From JAWLEV01 sp046538105 (GTDB lineage Bacteria; Chloroflexota; Anaerolineae; UBA1429), in the NCBI GenBank assembly GCA_046538105.1, contig JBKHJO010000035.1:1-27507 (forward strand): 27,507 bases of DNA. Direction: 5' to 3'. The position numbers were made by a program, and so were the translations under genes. Position 1 is the first letter of the stretch. Every line of letters starts with the position of its first letter. Below are positions 7,918 to 16,870 of this stretch, piece by piece. Below the pieces are notes generated by a model. It did no database searches. It was not told the origin of the DNA and saw only the letters and a program-made list of their open reading frames with translations.

Positions 7918-9150
7918 ATGTCCGAACAAGGCGTTCCCCCTGTCAAGATCGAGGATGTCAAAGTGATACTGACCGCGCCCAATGGCATTCGCCTGGTCGT
8001 GGTCAAGGTGCTTACCAGCGAGCCCGGACTCTACGGCTTGGGCTGTGCGACTTTTACGCAACGGCCCCTGTCCGTGGCCTCGGCCGTTGAGGATTACCTG
8101 AAACCCTTTGTCATAGGTCGCGACGTGGATCGTATCGAGGATATCTTTCAGGCTGCCTATGTCAGTTCCTACTGGCGTGAGGGTCCCGTGCTCAACAACG
8201 CCCTCAGCGGCATAGACGAAGCCTTATGGGACATCAAGGGCAAACGCGCTGACATGCCCGTGTATCAACTCTTGGGAGGCAAATGTCGCGAGGCAGTACC
8301 CGTTTACGTTCACGCCTCAGGCGAGACAAAAGAAGAGGTGGCGGACAGAGCGCGGCAGTATATGGAACAGGGCTACCGCTATGTGCGCTGCCAGATGGCC
8401 ATTCCCGGTTTGACTACCTATGGCAGCAGGGGGGGCGAGGTCGTCGAGGCCCTGGATCCCGATCAAAAACGTACTTTTGAGCCCACGCCTTATGTGCGGC
8501 GCATACCAGAACTTTTCGAGTACCTGCGTATGGAACTGGGAGAGGATATCGAACTGCTTCATGACGTACACGAGCGCATACCGCCCATCCAGGCCGTGTG
8601 GCTGGCCAAAGCCCTGGAGCCCTATCGCCTCTTTTTCCTGGAGGACATGTTCGCTCCTGAGGATATCGAGTATTTCCGCATGGTTCGCGAACAGACAGCA
8701 ACGCCCATCGCCATGGGAGAACTCTTTGTAAGCCATAACCAGTATGAGCCCCTCATTAGGGATCGCCTCATCGACTTTATCCGCGTGCACATCTCTGATA
8801 TCGGCGGTTTTACCATGGCACGCAAGATGGCTGCCTTTTGCGAGTTTATGGGAGTACGCACCGCCTGGCACGGTCCTGGCGACGTATCTCCGGTCGGCCA
8901 CGCGGCCAACATGCACCTGGACCTGGCTATTCCCAACTTCGGCATTCAGGAACTGTCCCTCTTTAGGGAGGAAACAAAAGAGGTCTTCCCTGGATGTCCC
9001 GAGGTACACGATGGAGCCATGTGGGCCAATGACAATCCGGGATGGGGAATCGATATCGACGAGGAACTGGCGGCAGAATACCCCTTCCCAGAGGGATCGG
9101 CCGCCTGGCCCGAAATTCGTCGCATTGACGGCACGGTCATCAAGCCCTAG
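7918..9150 (+). CDS. Enolase-superfamily sugar-acid dehydratase, ManD/RspA type
   Basis: This 410-residue enzyme belongs to the mandelate racemase/enolase superfamily, in the group holding D-mannonate dehydratase (ManD) and RspA. Such enzymes remove water from aldonic acids to give 2-keto-3-deoxy sugar acids. The N-terminal capping domain (about 10-125, with NNALSGIDEALWDIKGK) precedes the barrel. Visible active-site residues are D216 and H218 in LLHDVHER, E242 in FFLEDMF, E268 in MGELF (metal ligands D216, E242 and E268) and H318 in AWHGPGDVSPVGH. The C-terminus has the family pattern PNFGIQE and PGWGIDIDEELAAEYPF. A clear GGAGG ribosome-binding site supports the ATG. Many relatives have low or no mannonate activity, so the exact substrate is open. 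It converges on an RraA-type and an SMP-30-type gene that could supply the next and preceding steps. Confidence 0.85.
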   Translation: MSEQGVPPVKIEDVKVILTAPNGIRLVVVKVLTSEPGLYGLGCATFTQRPLSVASAVEDYLKPFVIGRDVDRIEDIFQAAYVSSYWREGPVLNNALSGIDEALWDIKGKRADMPVYQLLGGKCREAVPVYVHASGETKEEVADRARQYMEQGYRYVRCQMAIPGLTTYGSRGGEVVEALDPDQKRTFEPTPYVRRIPELFEYLRMELGEDIELLHDVHERIPPIQAVWLAKALEPYRLFFLEDMFAPEDIEYFRMVREQTATPIAMGELFVSHNQYEPLIRDRLIDFIRVHISDIGGFTMARKMAAFCEFMGVRTAWHGPGDVSPVGHAANMHLDLAIPNFGIQELSLFREETKEVFPGCPEVHDGAMWANDNPGWGIDIDEELAAEYPFPEGSAAWPEIRRIDGTVIKP

Positions 9151-9176
9151 CAACAACACGCTGATAATCTGGAGGG

Positions 9177-9216
9177 AAGGGTGGCCAGACGGTGGATCCA
9201 CCGTCTGGCCACCTTT
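9177..9216. terminator. Bidirectional stem-loop between convergent genes
   Basis: A perfect 16-bp inverted repeat (9181-9196 with 9197-9212) extends to about 20 bp with flanking A-T and one G-U pair. It lies between the stop codons of two converging genes, 26 nt after one and 3 nt before the other. The T run is short (CTTTGTGTT on the plus strand) and missing on the minus strand, so termination is plausible but not textbook. Its role as a transcript end-protecting hairpin is equally possible. Confidence 0.65.
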
Positions 9217-9219
9217 GTG

Positions 9220-9954
9220 TTAGAACTGGCTATAGTACTCCTCTACCTCTTCCACATCCACCGTCTCATCCAGGGGCATATCCAGCCTCTCATAGAGCGC
9301 CCTCCGTCCCCTCATATCCGCAAGTAGGATTGCCGCCGCATGCACACTCACTTTTCTGGCGATCTCAAATGGTACTACCAGAACGCCATCGTCGTCGCAT
9401 CCCACCAGATCTCCCGGTCGCACCTGTACGCCGCCACAGGCGATGGTCCCCTGGATCTCCACCGTCTCGATCCGTCCGGGGATGATGGGGCGCCCGCGCT
9501 TTCGCGCACACACGGGAGTCTTTTGGAGCCTCAACTCATAGGTATCCCGACAATAACCATCGGTGACGATCCCCACGGCCCCCTTGGCCACCATGCTCAG
9601 GGCATTGTTCGATCCCCAATACCCGACCTCACCGCCGCCCCCTGTATCGGTCATGACGACGCTGCCCTTCCGCACATGCTCCCCCACACTGAGATGCCCC
9701 ACCTCGTCGAACCATATCCCATGGGCATTGACGATATCCTCGGTGCTCTCCAGGGGCCACATGGGGCGATTCGCCGGTACACACCTGCAGGTCACAGCCA
9801 CGCCCCACCACCGCATCCCCAACCACAGAGGTCTTATATCGGGGTCCACGAGACCAATATCGAAATAGCCCATTCCATCCATCGCATCACACACGTCCAC
9901 TACACGTAAATACTTGTAGCGTTTCAGCAGATCATAACCCTCTACATCAGTCAT
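9220..9954 (-). CDS. RraA-family protein, probable 2-oxo acid aldolase
   Basis: The 244-residue protein has the RraA/HMG-CHA aldolase fold. Members range from the E. coli RNase E inhibitor RraA to metal-dependent aldolases acting on 4-hydroxy-2-oxo acids, and many are just called demethylmenaquinone methyltransferase-like. The motif GIVTDGYCRD (R136, D137) corresponds to the aldolase Arg-Asp pair, and the end of the barrel reads GDLVGCDDDGVLVVP. GYWGSNNALSMVAKGAVG is the ligand-loop region. With these residues and its neighbours I favour an aldolase or hydro-lyase over an RNase E regulator. There are several ATGs in a row; I chose 9954 because AAAGGA stands 6 nt before it. Longer starts at 9957, 9960 or 9972 cannot be excluded. 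It follows the SMP-30 gene by 153 nt on the same strand. Confidence 0.8.
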   Translation of the reverse strand: MTDVEGYDLLKRYKYLRVVDVCDAMDGMGYFDIGLVDPDIRPLWLGMRWWGVAVTCRCVPANRPMWPLESTEDIVNAHGIWFDEVGHLSVGEHVRKGSVVMTDTGGGGEVGYWGSNNALSMVAKGAVGIVTDGYCRDTYELRLQKTPVCARKRGRPIIPGRIETVEIQGTIACGGVQVRPGDLVGCDDDGVLVVPFEIARKVSVHAAAILLADMRGRRALYERLDMPLDETVDVEEVEEYYSQF

Positions 9955-10107
9955 CATCATTCCTTTCATCATCTTCCATCCATCGACATGATGAGCATTT
10001 TATAGAGCCCCAAAGCCCAGATCAACGGCCCACCGGGCCCATCGGACCATCAACAACCAGGTACCGACAGGGAATCCCCCGATCTCTGCACAGTGCAAAA
10101 GATCTCC

Positions 10108-10953
10108 TTAAAAGACGGGCATCCCCGCAATCCTGGTCGTAAGCCTATACAGCGAGGTACGCGCCGTGAGATATAGAGTTTTTCGCTCCGGGCCACCAAA
10201 GGCCAGATTAGCCGGAGGATGAGGTCCCATGATAGTTCCCACAAGATGACCGTCGGGCTGATAGATCCACAAGCCTCCTGGCCCTGTAGAATAGATATTG
10301 CCCTCCACGTCCACCTTCATCCCATCTGGTCCTCCTTCCATATCCGAGGGCATCTCGGCAAAGACCCGTCCGCTGGATAATCCCCCATCATCCGCCACAT
10401 CGAAAGCGCGAATATGCCGTCTCCACGTATCGTCGACATATAAGATTCTCTCATCCGGCGAGAAGGCAAGCCCATTGGGCCGTTCGAAATCGTCCATCAA
10501 CAACTCCAGATCGCCGCCATCTGGCGGAATGCGATAGACGCCGCTGAAGGCCAACTCTCTCTCCTCGGGATCCACGCCATAGGGAGGATCAGTGAAGTAG
10601 ACGCTACCGTCGCTACGCACGACAATATCATTGGGGCTGTTCAATCGCTTCCCATGATAGTGCGTCGCTAGCGCCGTGAGGGTACCATCCACTTCTGTAC
10701 GCGAAACGCATCGGTTACCATGTTCGCAGGCCACCAACCGCCCCTGCCGGTCAAAGGTGAGCCCATTCGAATGCCCGCTTGGCTCGCGCCAGGATATGGG
10801 CTCCCTTCCCTCCTGCCAACGATAGATCGTATTGGCCGGAATATCGCTAAAAAGCAGATAACCATCAGGATGCCATACGGGGCCCTCTGTAAACTCGAAT
10901 CCCGAGGCTACCTCCTCCATATCTGTGGACGCGAACAGATCCCTCAAATCCAT
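10108..10953 (-). CDS. SMP-30/gluconolactonase-family sugar lactonase
   Basis: This 281-residue six-bladed propeller enzyme likely opens sugar lactones to aldonic acids, the step before dehydration. The four metal-site positions of the family are visible: E23 in FTEGPVW, N108 in LNSPNDI, N160 in FERPNGLAF and D210 in GGPDGMKVD. The YFTDPPYG and NIYSTGPGGLWIY stretches are typical blades. No signal peptide is visible, so it should be cytoplasmic. The ATG has an excellent AGGAGG ribosome-binding site, and a consensus promoter lies at 11011-11038. It is transcribed towards the RraA-type gene and probably forms an operon with it. The substrate lactone cannot be told from sequence. Confidence 0.85.
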   Translation of the reverse strand: MDLRDLFASTDMEEVASGFEFTEGPVWHPDGYLLFSDIPANTIYRWQEGREPISWREPSGHSNGLTFDRQGRLVACEHGNRCVSRTEVDGTLTALATHYHGKRLNSPNDIVVRSDGSVYFTDPPYGVDPEERELAFSGVYRIPPDGGDLELLMDDFERPNGLAFSPDERILYVDDTWRRHIRAFDVADDGGLSSGRVFAEMPSDMEGGPDGMKVDVEGNIYSTGPGGLWIYQPDGHLVGTIMGPHPPANLAFGGPERKTLYLTARTSLYRLTTRIAGMPVF

Positions 10954-11010
10954 GCTCCACCTCCTGTGATATCCTTACTTTCCACCGTTACTGCCATCTC
11001 CTACTGGCGC

Positions 11011-11038
11011 ATTATAGTTCCTATAGGTACAACGTCAA
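11011..11038 (-). promoter_or_regulatory. Predicted sigma70 promoter of the SMP-30/RraA genes
   Basis: On the minus strand TTGACG (11038-11033, 5 of 6) and TATAAT (11016-11011, 6 of 6) are 16 bp apart. The leader before the ATG at 10953 is about 50 nt. The region 11039-11209 between this promoter and the helicase promoter holds no gene that I can support. Confidence 0.7.
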
Positions 11039-11209
11039 CCCCGGGCCATAAAAAGGTGTGCAGAGATCCTGTCCAGTCACACGTTCAGCCTTTTTTATTA
11101 CGTAAACTAAGTCCTGTTACCACACAAGATTGCCTGCTACATTCCGAACGCCTGCGCTTTCCCTCGGAACAGCCAGTCTTCGAAATCCCAAGAAGGGGAT
11201 CTTGAATTC

Positions 11210-11238
11210 TGGACAGAAGAACTCAAGTGCGATATAAT
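11210..11238 (+). promoter_or_regulatory. Predicted sigma70 promoter of the SNF2-SWIM operon
   Basis: TGGACA (11210-11215, 5 of 6) is followed after 17 bp by a perfect TATAAT (11233-11238). Transcription would start near 11245, about 45 nt before the helicase ATG. Confidence 0.7.
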
Positions 11239-11288
11239 TATCTATTCGATCCTGATAACTGCACTCGCTCCAAGGAGTGTACCCTTTT

Positions 11289-14200
11289 ATGAAATCAGTC
11301 TTACATGGAACCTGGGTTATGGCCCCAGAGGACGGAAATGATGGCTCGTTCTTTGTATGGGCCGAGCGGCCAGCGCGGGGCGGTGAACCCAAAGCCAACG
11401 GCAACCGCGTTCATCGCCACTTTTACGCTGCCGCAGCCATCGAGATAGCCGATCTGCTCCCTCTTTACACACCCGATACAGATTGGCGAAATGCCAGGCG
11501 CGTCACGCGCATTGCGCTGCTGCCCTCCTACAAGAGAGCGCCCGTCGTACCGCGCTGGTTGTCCGAAGAGGACGGAGATCATGAAGGGGAAGTAACCCTC
11601 AGACCCTGGCGCGTCGAGGGGCTGGATCTATCCGTACTCGATATACTAGACATACTTGTTTCTCTCCCCCTGCGTGATACGCAGGTCACCGCTAACCGGC
11701 TGGGAGACGATCTTTGTTACTGGGGTCTTGTAGCCAAATTTACTCTGGAACTGCTCGCGCGGGAACGCTTCCTCCCCGGATTGCGCCCTCAAAATGGCGC
11801 CATGCGCGCCATGTGGGTGCCCATGCTGGAGAAGCCCGAAAATCATCAACGCCTTCTCAACCTGGCCAGGGCTATGCCTCCCGCCTGCCGCGCGATATTT
11901 CGGGAGCGGGCCAAAATGGCCTTCGACCACGTCGCACAACAGGAGACGTTGCTTCAATCCTTTATGGAGCAACTGGTCGATAACTTTGTACGCAAATGGG
12001 GAGCCGACTCGGCAGAAAACTATCGAAAACCATCCTCTCTCCAGCGTGATGACAACTCGGACCCCACCCAGGCCTGGTGGCACGCACTCTGGTCCGAGAA
12101 GCGAGAGGTGAATTTACCCACACCCCAACGTCGCTCGTTGGTGGGCTTGTACCAGGAATGGCAAAACTGGAGTTATGGCGAACAGCAGAAAGAGGAATCT
12201 TCTTTTCGCGTCTGCTTTCGGCTGACGCCTCCAGAATTCGATGCCGACCAAAAACGTATCATCTCTCCCGACTGGGAATTGCGCTACTTCTTGCAGGCTG
12301 TCGATGACCCAAGTTTGTTAATCCCCGCCCGCAAGGTATGGCAAGAACGGGGAAGTGTACTCAGTTACCTCAATCGCCACTTTAATCATCCCCAGGAAAC
12401 GCTCCTGGAAGGCCTCGGCATCGCCGCACGTCTGTGCCCGGCCATACGACGCAGCCTCAAGGAGGAATCTCCCGAGTCGACGATGCTGACAGATCGCGAG
12501 GCCTATACTTTTTTGCGCGAGACGGTCCGCTTACTGGAGCGAGCGGGCTTTGGCGTACAGGTACCCCCCTGGTGGAATAAGCCAGACACACGTCTCCAAG
12601 TACGGGTCAAGTTTCAGAGTGACTCCCCATCGAGCAATATGGGCGTCCTGGATATGGAATCTCTGGTATCCTACGATTGGGAACTGGCCCTGGGAGACGA
12701 GAAACTCACGGAAGAAGAGTTTGAGCGCCTGGCAGCCCTCAAGACGCCTCTCGTACAGGTAAGAGGACGCTGGGTGCTGCTCCAACCGGATCAGGTAGAG
12801 GCGGCCATCACCTTCTGGGAGAAGCAAAGAGAAAACGAGCGAACTTCTCTGGATGAAGCACTAAAGATCGCCCTGGGGACAAAGACCGAAATAGACGGAC
12901 TTTCCATTCGGGAGGTTGAATCCGACGGTTGGTTATCCGAACTGACAGGGCTTCTAAAGCAGGAAAAAAGAGTAGAAAAACTCGACCCTCCCGAGGGATT
13001 TGTAGGAACTCTTCGTCCCTACCAGATTCGCGGCTTCTCGTGGATATATTTTCTCCGCCAGTGGGGGCTTGGCGCCTGTCTAGCCGATGACATGGGATTG
13101 GGCAAGACAATACAGACTATCACACTGCTCCTGCATGAACGACAGGAGAATCCCGACATTCCTCCCTCCCTCGTGATCTGCCCCACCTCCCTGGTGGGTA
13201 ACTGGCAGCGTGAGGTATCCCGTTTCGCACCCTCACTGCGAGTGGTGGTACATCATGGAAGCAGCCGCCCCGAGGGCGATGAGTTCGTCCAGGAGAGCGC
13301 AGAGCATGATCTTGTGATCAGCACCTATGGGTTGGCAAGGCGAGACATCGAGGACTTACAGCGCGTCCATTGGAGCGACGTCATCCTGGACGAGGCTCAA
13401 AATGTCAAAAATCCTCATACCAAGCAGGCGAGGGCCATTCGTCGCATCCCGGGCGACTATCGCCTTGCGCTGACGGGCACCCCTATAGAGAATCGCCTGA
13501 CCGAGCTGTGGTCCATCATGTCCTTTCTTAACCCTGGATATCTGGGCTCCCTGGAAAGTTTCCGCCGCAATTTCGCCATCCCCATCGAGAGGTATGGGGA
13601 TGAAGAGGCTGCTGCACAGTTGCGCAGATTGGTGCGTCCTTTTATCCTGCGACGATTAAAGACCGATCCCCAAGTCATCCAGGATCTCCCTGAGAAATTC
13701 GTATACAAAGTCTATTGCAACCTCACCCGCGAACAGGCGACGCTGTACGAGGCCGTGGTGCGCGACGCCATGAATACGCTGGAGAAAGATAGAGAGAACG
13801 GGATGAGGCGGCGTGGCGTCATCCTGGCCATGTTGACGCGGCTCAAGCAAATATGCGATCACCCCACCCTTTTCCTCGGAGACCGCTCTCGAACCTCCGC
13901 GCGCTCTGGAAAACTGAATCGCCTCTGCGAAATGCTGGAGGAGATACTGGAAGTCAAAGAGCGTGCGCTGGTCTTCACCCAATTTGCACAGATGGGTGAA
14001 CTTCTCCAACGCCATCTGCAGAATAACTTTGGGCAGGAGGTGCTCTTTCTCCATGGCGGCACGCCACAGAAAAGGCGTGAAAAGATGCTCACGCGCTTTC
14101 AGGAAGATCTCAATGCGCCAGCCATCTTTGTACTCTCGCTCAAAGCAGGGGGCACGGGGCTCAACCTCATGCGCGCCAACCATGTCTTCCATTACGATAG

Positions 14201-14450
14201 ATGGTGGAACCCGGCCGTGGAAAACCAGGCCACCGACCGTGCCTACCGCATCGGCCAAAAGCAGGATGTCCAGGTACACAAGTTCATCTGCCTGGGCACG
14301 CTGGAAGAGCGGATCGATGACCTTATCGAAAGCAAACGCGCCCTGGCCGAGAATATCGTGGGGCAGGGTGAAGGATGGGTCACAGAACTGAATACCGAAG
14401 AATTGCGTGACCTGATTTCTTTACGTGCTGAAGCCGTGGAGGTGGAATAG
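11289..14450 (+). CDS. SNF2-family DEAD/DEAH-box helicase
   Basis: This is a 1053-residue bacterial SNF2 ATPase, a motor that moves along double-stranded DNA and remodels bound proteins rather than unwinding strands. The first 500 or so residues form the bacterial SNF2-associated region, starting with VLHGTWVMAPEDG. The motor follows: motif I LADDMGLGKT (598-607), Ia LVICPTSLVGNW, II DEAQ (701-704), III ALTGTPIENRL, V LSLKAGGTGLNL, and VI DRAYRIGQ (983-990) with the Arg finger. I chose the ATG at 11289, 11 nt after AGGAG, over the GTG at 11277, which overlaps that site. Four nucleotides separate it from the SWIM gene, a pairing seen in many bacteria. The cellular role of such pairs (repair, transcription recycling or defence) is not established, so none is claimed here. 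Confidence 0.93.
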   Translation: MKSVLHGTWVMAPEDGNDGSFFVWAERPARGGEPKANGNRVHRHFYAAAAIEIADLLPLYTPDTDWRNARRVTRIALLPSYKRAPVVPRWLSEEDGDHEGEVTLRPWRVEGLDLSVLDILDILVSLPLRDTQVTANRLGDDLCYWGLVAKFTLELLARERFLPGLRPQNGAMRAMWVPMLEKPENHQRLLNLARAMPPACRAIFRERAKMAFDHVAQQETLLQSFMEQLVDNFVRKWGADSAENYRKPSSLQRDDNSDPTQAWWHALWSEKREVNLPTPQRRSLVGLYQEWQNWSYGEQQKEESSFRVCFRLTPPEFDADQKRIISPDWELRYFLQAVDDPSLLIPARKVWQERGSVLSYLNRHFNHPQETLLEGLGIAARLCPAIRRSLKEESPESTMLTDREAYTFLRETVRLLERAGFGVQVPPWWNKPDTRLQVRVKFQSDSPSSNMGVLDMESLVSYDWELALGDEKLTEEEFERLAALKTPLVQVRGRWVLLQPDQVEAAITFWEKQRENERTSLDEALKIALGTKTEIDGLSIREVESDGWLSELTGLLKQEKRVEKLDPPEGFVGTLRPYQIRGFSWIYFLRQWGLGACLADDMGLGKTIQTITLLLHERQENPDIPPSLVICPTSLVGNWQREVSRFAPSLRVVVHHGSSRPEGDEFVQESAEHDLVISTYGLARRDIEDLQRVHWSDVILDEAQNVKNPHTKQARAIRRIPGDYRLALTGTPIENRLTELWSIMSFLNPGYLGSLESFRRNFAIPIERYGDEEAAAQLRRLVRPFILRRLKTDPQVIQDLPEKFVYKVYCNLTREQATLYEAVVRDAMNTLEKDRENGMRRRGVILAMLTRLKQICDHPTLFLGDRSRTSARSGKLNRLCEMLEEILEVKERALVFTQFAQMGELLQRHLQNNFGQEVLFLHGGTPQKRREKMLTRFQEDLNAPAIFVLSLKAGGTGLNLMRANHVFHYDRWWNPAVENQATDRAYRIGQKQDVQVHKFICLGTLEERIDDLIESKRALAENIVGQGEGWVTELNTEELRDLISLRAEAVEVE

Positions 14451-14454
14451 AATA

Positions 14455-15369
14455 ATGGTCCCAGACGACACCCTCGATACATCGCATGGTAACGGCAAGG
14501 ACGGCGAGACGCTCCCGGACCAACAGCCAGCCCTTAAAAGTTGGTGGGCCAAACAGTGGCTGAGAGCACTGGGCCAGTGGCTTGATGCGGAGAGACTCGC
14601 TGAAGGAAAAAAATATGTCGGGCAGGACTATCCGGCAAACCTAACAATAAATTCCGGCTCGGTGGTGGCCCAGATAAAGGGGACCGCCCTACAGCCCTAT
14701 CAGATCCATATAGAGATCGATACCTTTGGCGATAAAGAGTGGGAACGGGCTCTGGATGCCATGTTCCAACAGGCGGGATATGCCGCCCATCTACTCAATG
14801 ACGAGATGCCTCCCGCTATAGAAGTCGTATTTCGCTCCGTTGGCCTTTCCCTGTTTCCGGGTGCTCGAAGCGATCTGCGGAGTCATTGTTCCTGCGGCTC
14901 TCCCATCGTCCCCTGCGAGCACGTGGCGGGCGTGTATCACCTACTGGCACAGCGTCTCGACAGAGATCCATTCCTCCTCTTCCATATGCGGGGACAAAAC
15001 CGCGAGCAGGTGCTTGCCGGATTTCGTGCCAGGAGGGCAAGCCGTTCGCAGCATGAGCGAGAACGCCAAAGTCATGAAAAGCAGGGAAGAGGTGCTCTGG
15101 CCAGTATCTCCCTCCCCAGCGACAGTCACACGTTCTGGAAAATGGGACCACAAATAGAGGACGTGGAAATAGACGTCAAGCCGCCAGAAATCCATATGGA
15201 GGTCCTAAAATTGCTGGGCATTCCCTCCTTTGTGAACGAGGAAATGTTGGAGAAGAACCTTCCGCAAATCTATCAACGCGTCTCGCAAAAGGCATTAGAG
15301 ATAGCTTATGGCGAGCATGAAACGAAAGAAGGGAATATTCCTTCATCCTCTGATCGGTACCCCGGATAA
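14455..15369 (+). CDS. SWIM zinc-finger protein
   Basis: The 304-residue protein carries a SWIM zinc finger, HCSCGSPIVPCEH, with ligands C145, C147, C154 and H156 (CxCx6CxH), a fold linked to DNA or protein binding. The N-terminal half (about 28-130, SWWAKQWLRALGQWL) matches the region found in SWIM partners of SNF2 ATPases. Residues from about 175 on are charged, with many Arg, Gln and Glu. The start at 14455 is 4 nt after the helicase stop, with GGAGGTGG inside the helicase 3' end acting as ribosome-binding site, so translation is likely coupled. The protein probably works together with the helicase. No enzymatic motif is visible. Confidence 0.82.
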   Translation: MVPDDTLDTSHGNGKDGETLPDQQPALKSWWAKQWLRALGQWLDAERLAEGKKYVGQDYPANLTINSGSVVAQIKGTALQPYQIHIEIDTFGDKEWERALDAMFQQAGYAAHLLNDEMPPAIEVVFRSVGLSLFPGARSDLRSHCSCGSPIVPCEHVAGVYHLLAQRLDRDPFLLFHMRGQNREQVLAGFRARRASRSQHERERQSHEKQGRGALASISLPSDSHTFWKMGPQIEDVEIDVKPPEIHMEVLKLLGIPSFVNEEMLEKNLPQIYQRVSQKALEIAYGEHETKEGNIPSSSDRYPG

Positions 15370-15370
15370 T

Positions 15371-15399
15371 TGGACAAAGCCGATCTTTCCTGCGATAAT
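15371..15399 (+). promoter_or_regulatory. Predicted sigma70 promoter of the isomerase gene
   Basis: TGGACA (15371-15376) and GATAAT (15394-15399) lie 17 bp apart, directly after the SWIM stop codon. The predicted leader is about 40 nt. The same TGGACA -35 hexamer with a 17-bp spacer occurs at 11210. Confidence 0.6.
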
Positions 15400-15445
15400 A
15401 AAAGTACGGGAACAAGATGGGTACATTCGTGAAGGAGGCATTTAC

Positions 15446-16852
15446 ATGACCACGTTTGGTGTCATCGTCGGCAATCGGGGGTTTTTCCCCGCGAAGCTGA
15501 GCGAGAGCGGACGTGAAACGATGTTAGGAGTCCTTGAGGAGGAAGGATACGAGGCAATCGCCTTATCCCCTAACGATACGCCCTACGGCTCGGTGGAGAC
15601 CTATCAAGACGCAAAGGAGTGCGCGGAACTCTTTCGCGCCCACGAGGAGGAAATCGATGGCATCATCGTCACGCTGCCCAATTTCGGCGATGAGGGAGCC
15701 ATCGCCAATACGCTCCGCCTGGCAGATCTCGATGTCCCCGTGCTGGTGCAGGCCTTCCCCGACGAGTTGGGCAACATGAATATCGACCATCGGCGCGACA
15801 GCTTTTGCGGCAAGATGTCAGCATGCAATAACCTGAGTCAGTACGGTATACCCTACAGCCTTACGACGCTTCACACCGTAGATCCGGAATCCGAGAGCTT
15901 TCGCAGGGATCTGCACAACTTTGCAGCCGTCTGCCGCGTGGTGGGCGGCGTGCGCGGAGCACGTTTTGGCCAGGTGGGGGCCCGCCCAAGCAACTTTAAC
16001 ACCGTTCGATACAGCGAAAAGATCCTGGAAAACGCGGGCATCTCTGTGGAAACCTTAGACCTATCGGAGATTTTTGGCAGGATAGGTGCCCTTCCCGAGG
16101 ATGATGAGAGCGTAAAGGATAAACGGCAGGAAATTGTGGAATATACGAACACAGGCAATATTCCGCAGGACGCCCTCACCAAAATGGCCAAATTGGCCGT
16201 CGTCCTGGAGACATGGATCGAGGAGTATGAGCTCGTGGGCACGGCCATCCAGTGCTGGACAGCAATGCAAGAGTACTATGGCGTGGTACCCTGCACCGTC
16301 ATGAGCATGTTGAGTAACCAATTGGTGCCCAGTGCCTGCGAGGCCGACATCACAGGGTTGTTGGGCATGTACGCCATGGTCCTTGCCTCGGGGCATCCCA
16401 GCGCCCTGTTCGACTGGAACAACAACTATGGCGAGGATCCCAACAAGGCCGTCGTTTTCCACTGCAGCAACATCCCCCAGGCATTCTTTGCCAACGAGGG
16501 GGTCATGGACTACCAGGAGATCATCGCCGGGGATGTAGGTAAGGAAAACACATACGGCACCATCGTCGGAAGAGTGCAACCCGCCGACGTTACCTATTGC
16601 CGCGTCTCCACCGACGACCTGACGGGGAATATCCGCGCTTATCTGGGCGAGGCCCGGATCACTGACGATTCGGTGGACACCTTTGGTGGGTATGGCGTTA
16701 TCGAGGTACCGGACTTTCAAAAGTTATTGCGCTTCATCTGCGAGGAGGGATTTGAGCATCACGTGGCCACCAACCTTTCCACAACAGCGGATGCCCTCAA
16801 CGAAGCCTTTACCAAGTACCTGGATTGGGACGTCTACTACCACCGTGGTTAG
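15446..16852 (+). CDS. L-fucose/L-arabinose isomerase-family protein
   Basis: This 468-residue protein has the fold of fucose and arabinose isomerases, which interconvert aldoses and ketoses using a metal ion. The N-terminal part is Rossmann-like (MTTFGVIVGNRGFFP). In the C-terminal part, E299 in PSACEADITG, D323 in ALFDWNNNYG and H339 in VVFHCSN occupy positions expected for metal and substrate contacts. I chose the ATG at 15446 for its GAAGGAGGC ribosome-binding site and its fit to the family start; the longer open frame from 15308 overlaps the SWIM gene and lies upstream of the promoter. It is a single-gene unit ended by the terminator at 16871-16911. Sequence alone does not show whether the substrate is fucose, arabinose or another sugar. 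Confidence 0.85.
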   Translation: MTTFGVIVGNRGFFPAKLSESGRETMLGVLEEEGYEAIALSPNDTPYGSVETYQDAKECAELFRAHEEEIDGIIVTLPNFGDEGAIANTLRLADLDVPVLVQAFPDELGNMNIDHRRDSFCGKMSACNNLSQYGIPYSLTTLHTVDPESESFRRDLHNFAAVCRVVGGVRGARFGQVGARPSNFNTVRYSEKILENAGISVETLDLSEIFGRIGALPEDDESVKDKRQEIVEYTNTGNIPQDALTKMAKLAVVLETWIEEYELVGTAIQCWTAMQEYYGVVPCTVMSMLSNQLVPSACEADITGLLGMYAMVLASGHPSALFDWNNNYGEDPNKAVVFHCSNIPQAFFANEGVMDYQEIIAGDVGKENTYGTIVGRVQPADVTYCRVSTDDLTGNIRAYLGEARITDDSVDTFGGYGVIEVPDFQKLLRFICEEGFEHHVATNLSTTADALNEAFTKYLDWDVYYHRG

Positions 16853-16870
16853 ATGGATATCCACACTATC

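Noticed and set aside
8317..9201. 294-codon frame antisense to the ManD/RspA-type gene
   Set aside because: It overlaps a convincing enzyme with all active-site residues; composition is that of a reverse frame.
15308..15445. Longer N-terminus for the isomerase starting at 15308
   Set aside because: It would overlap the SWIM gene and lie upstream of the promoter at 15371; the ATG at 15446 has GAAGGAGGC before it.
16061..16720. 219-codon frame antisense to the isomerase gene
   Set aside because: Shadow frame; no features and no start signal.
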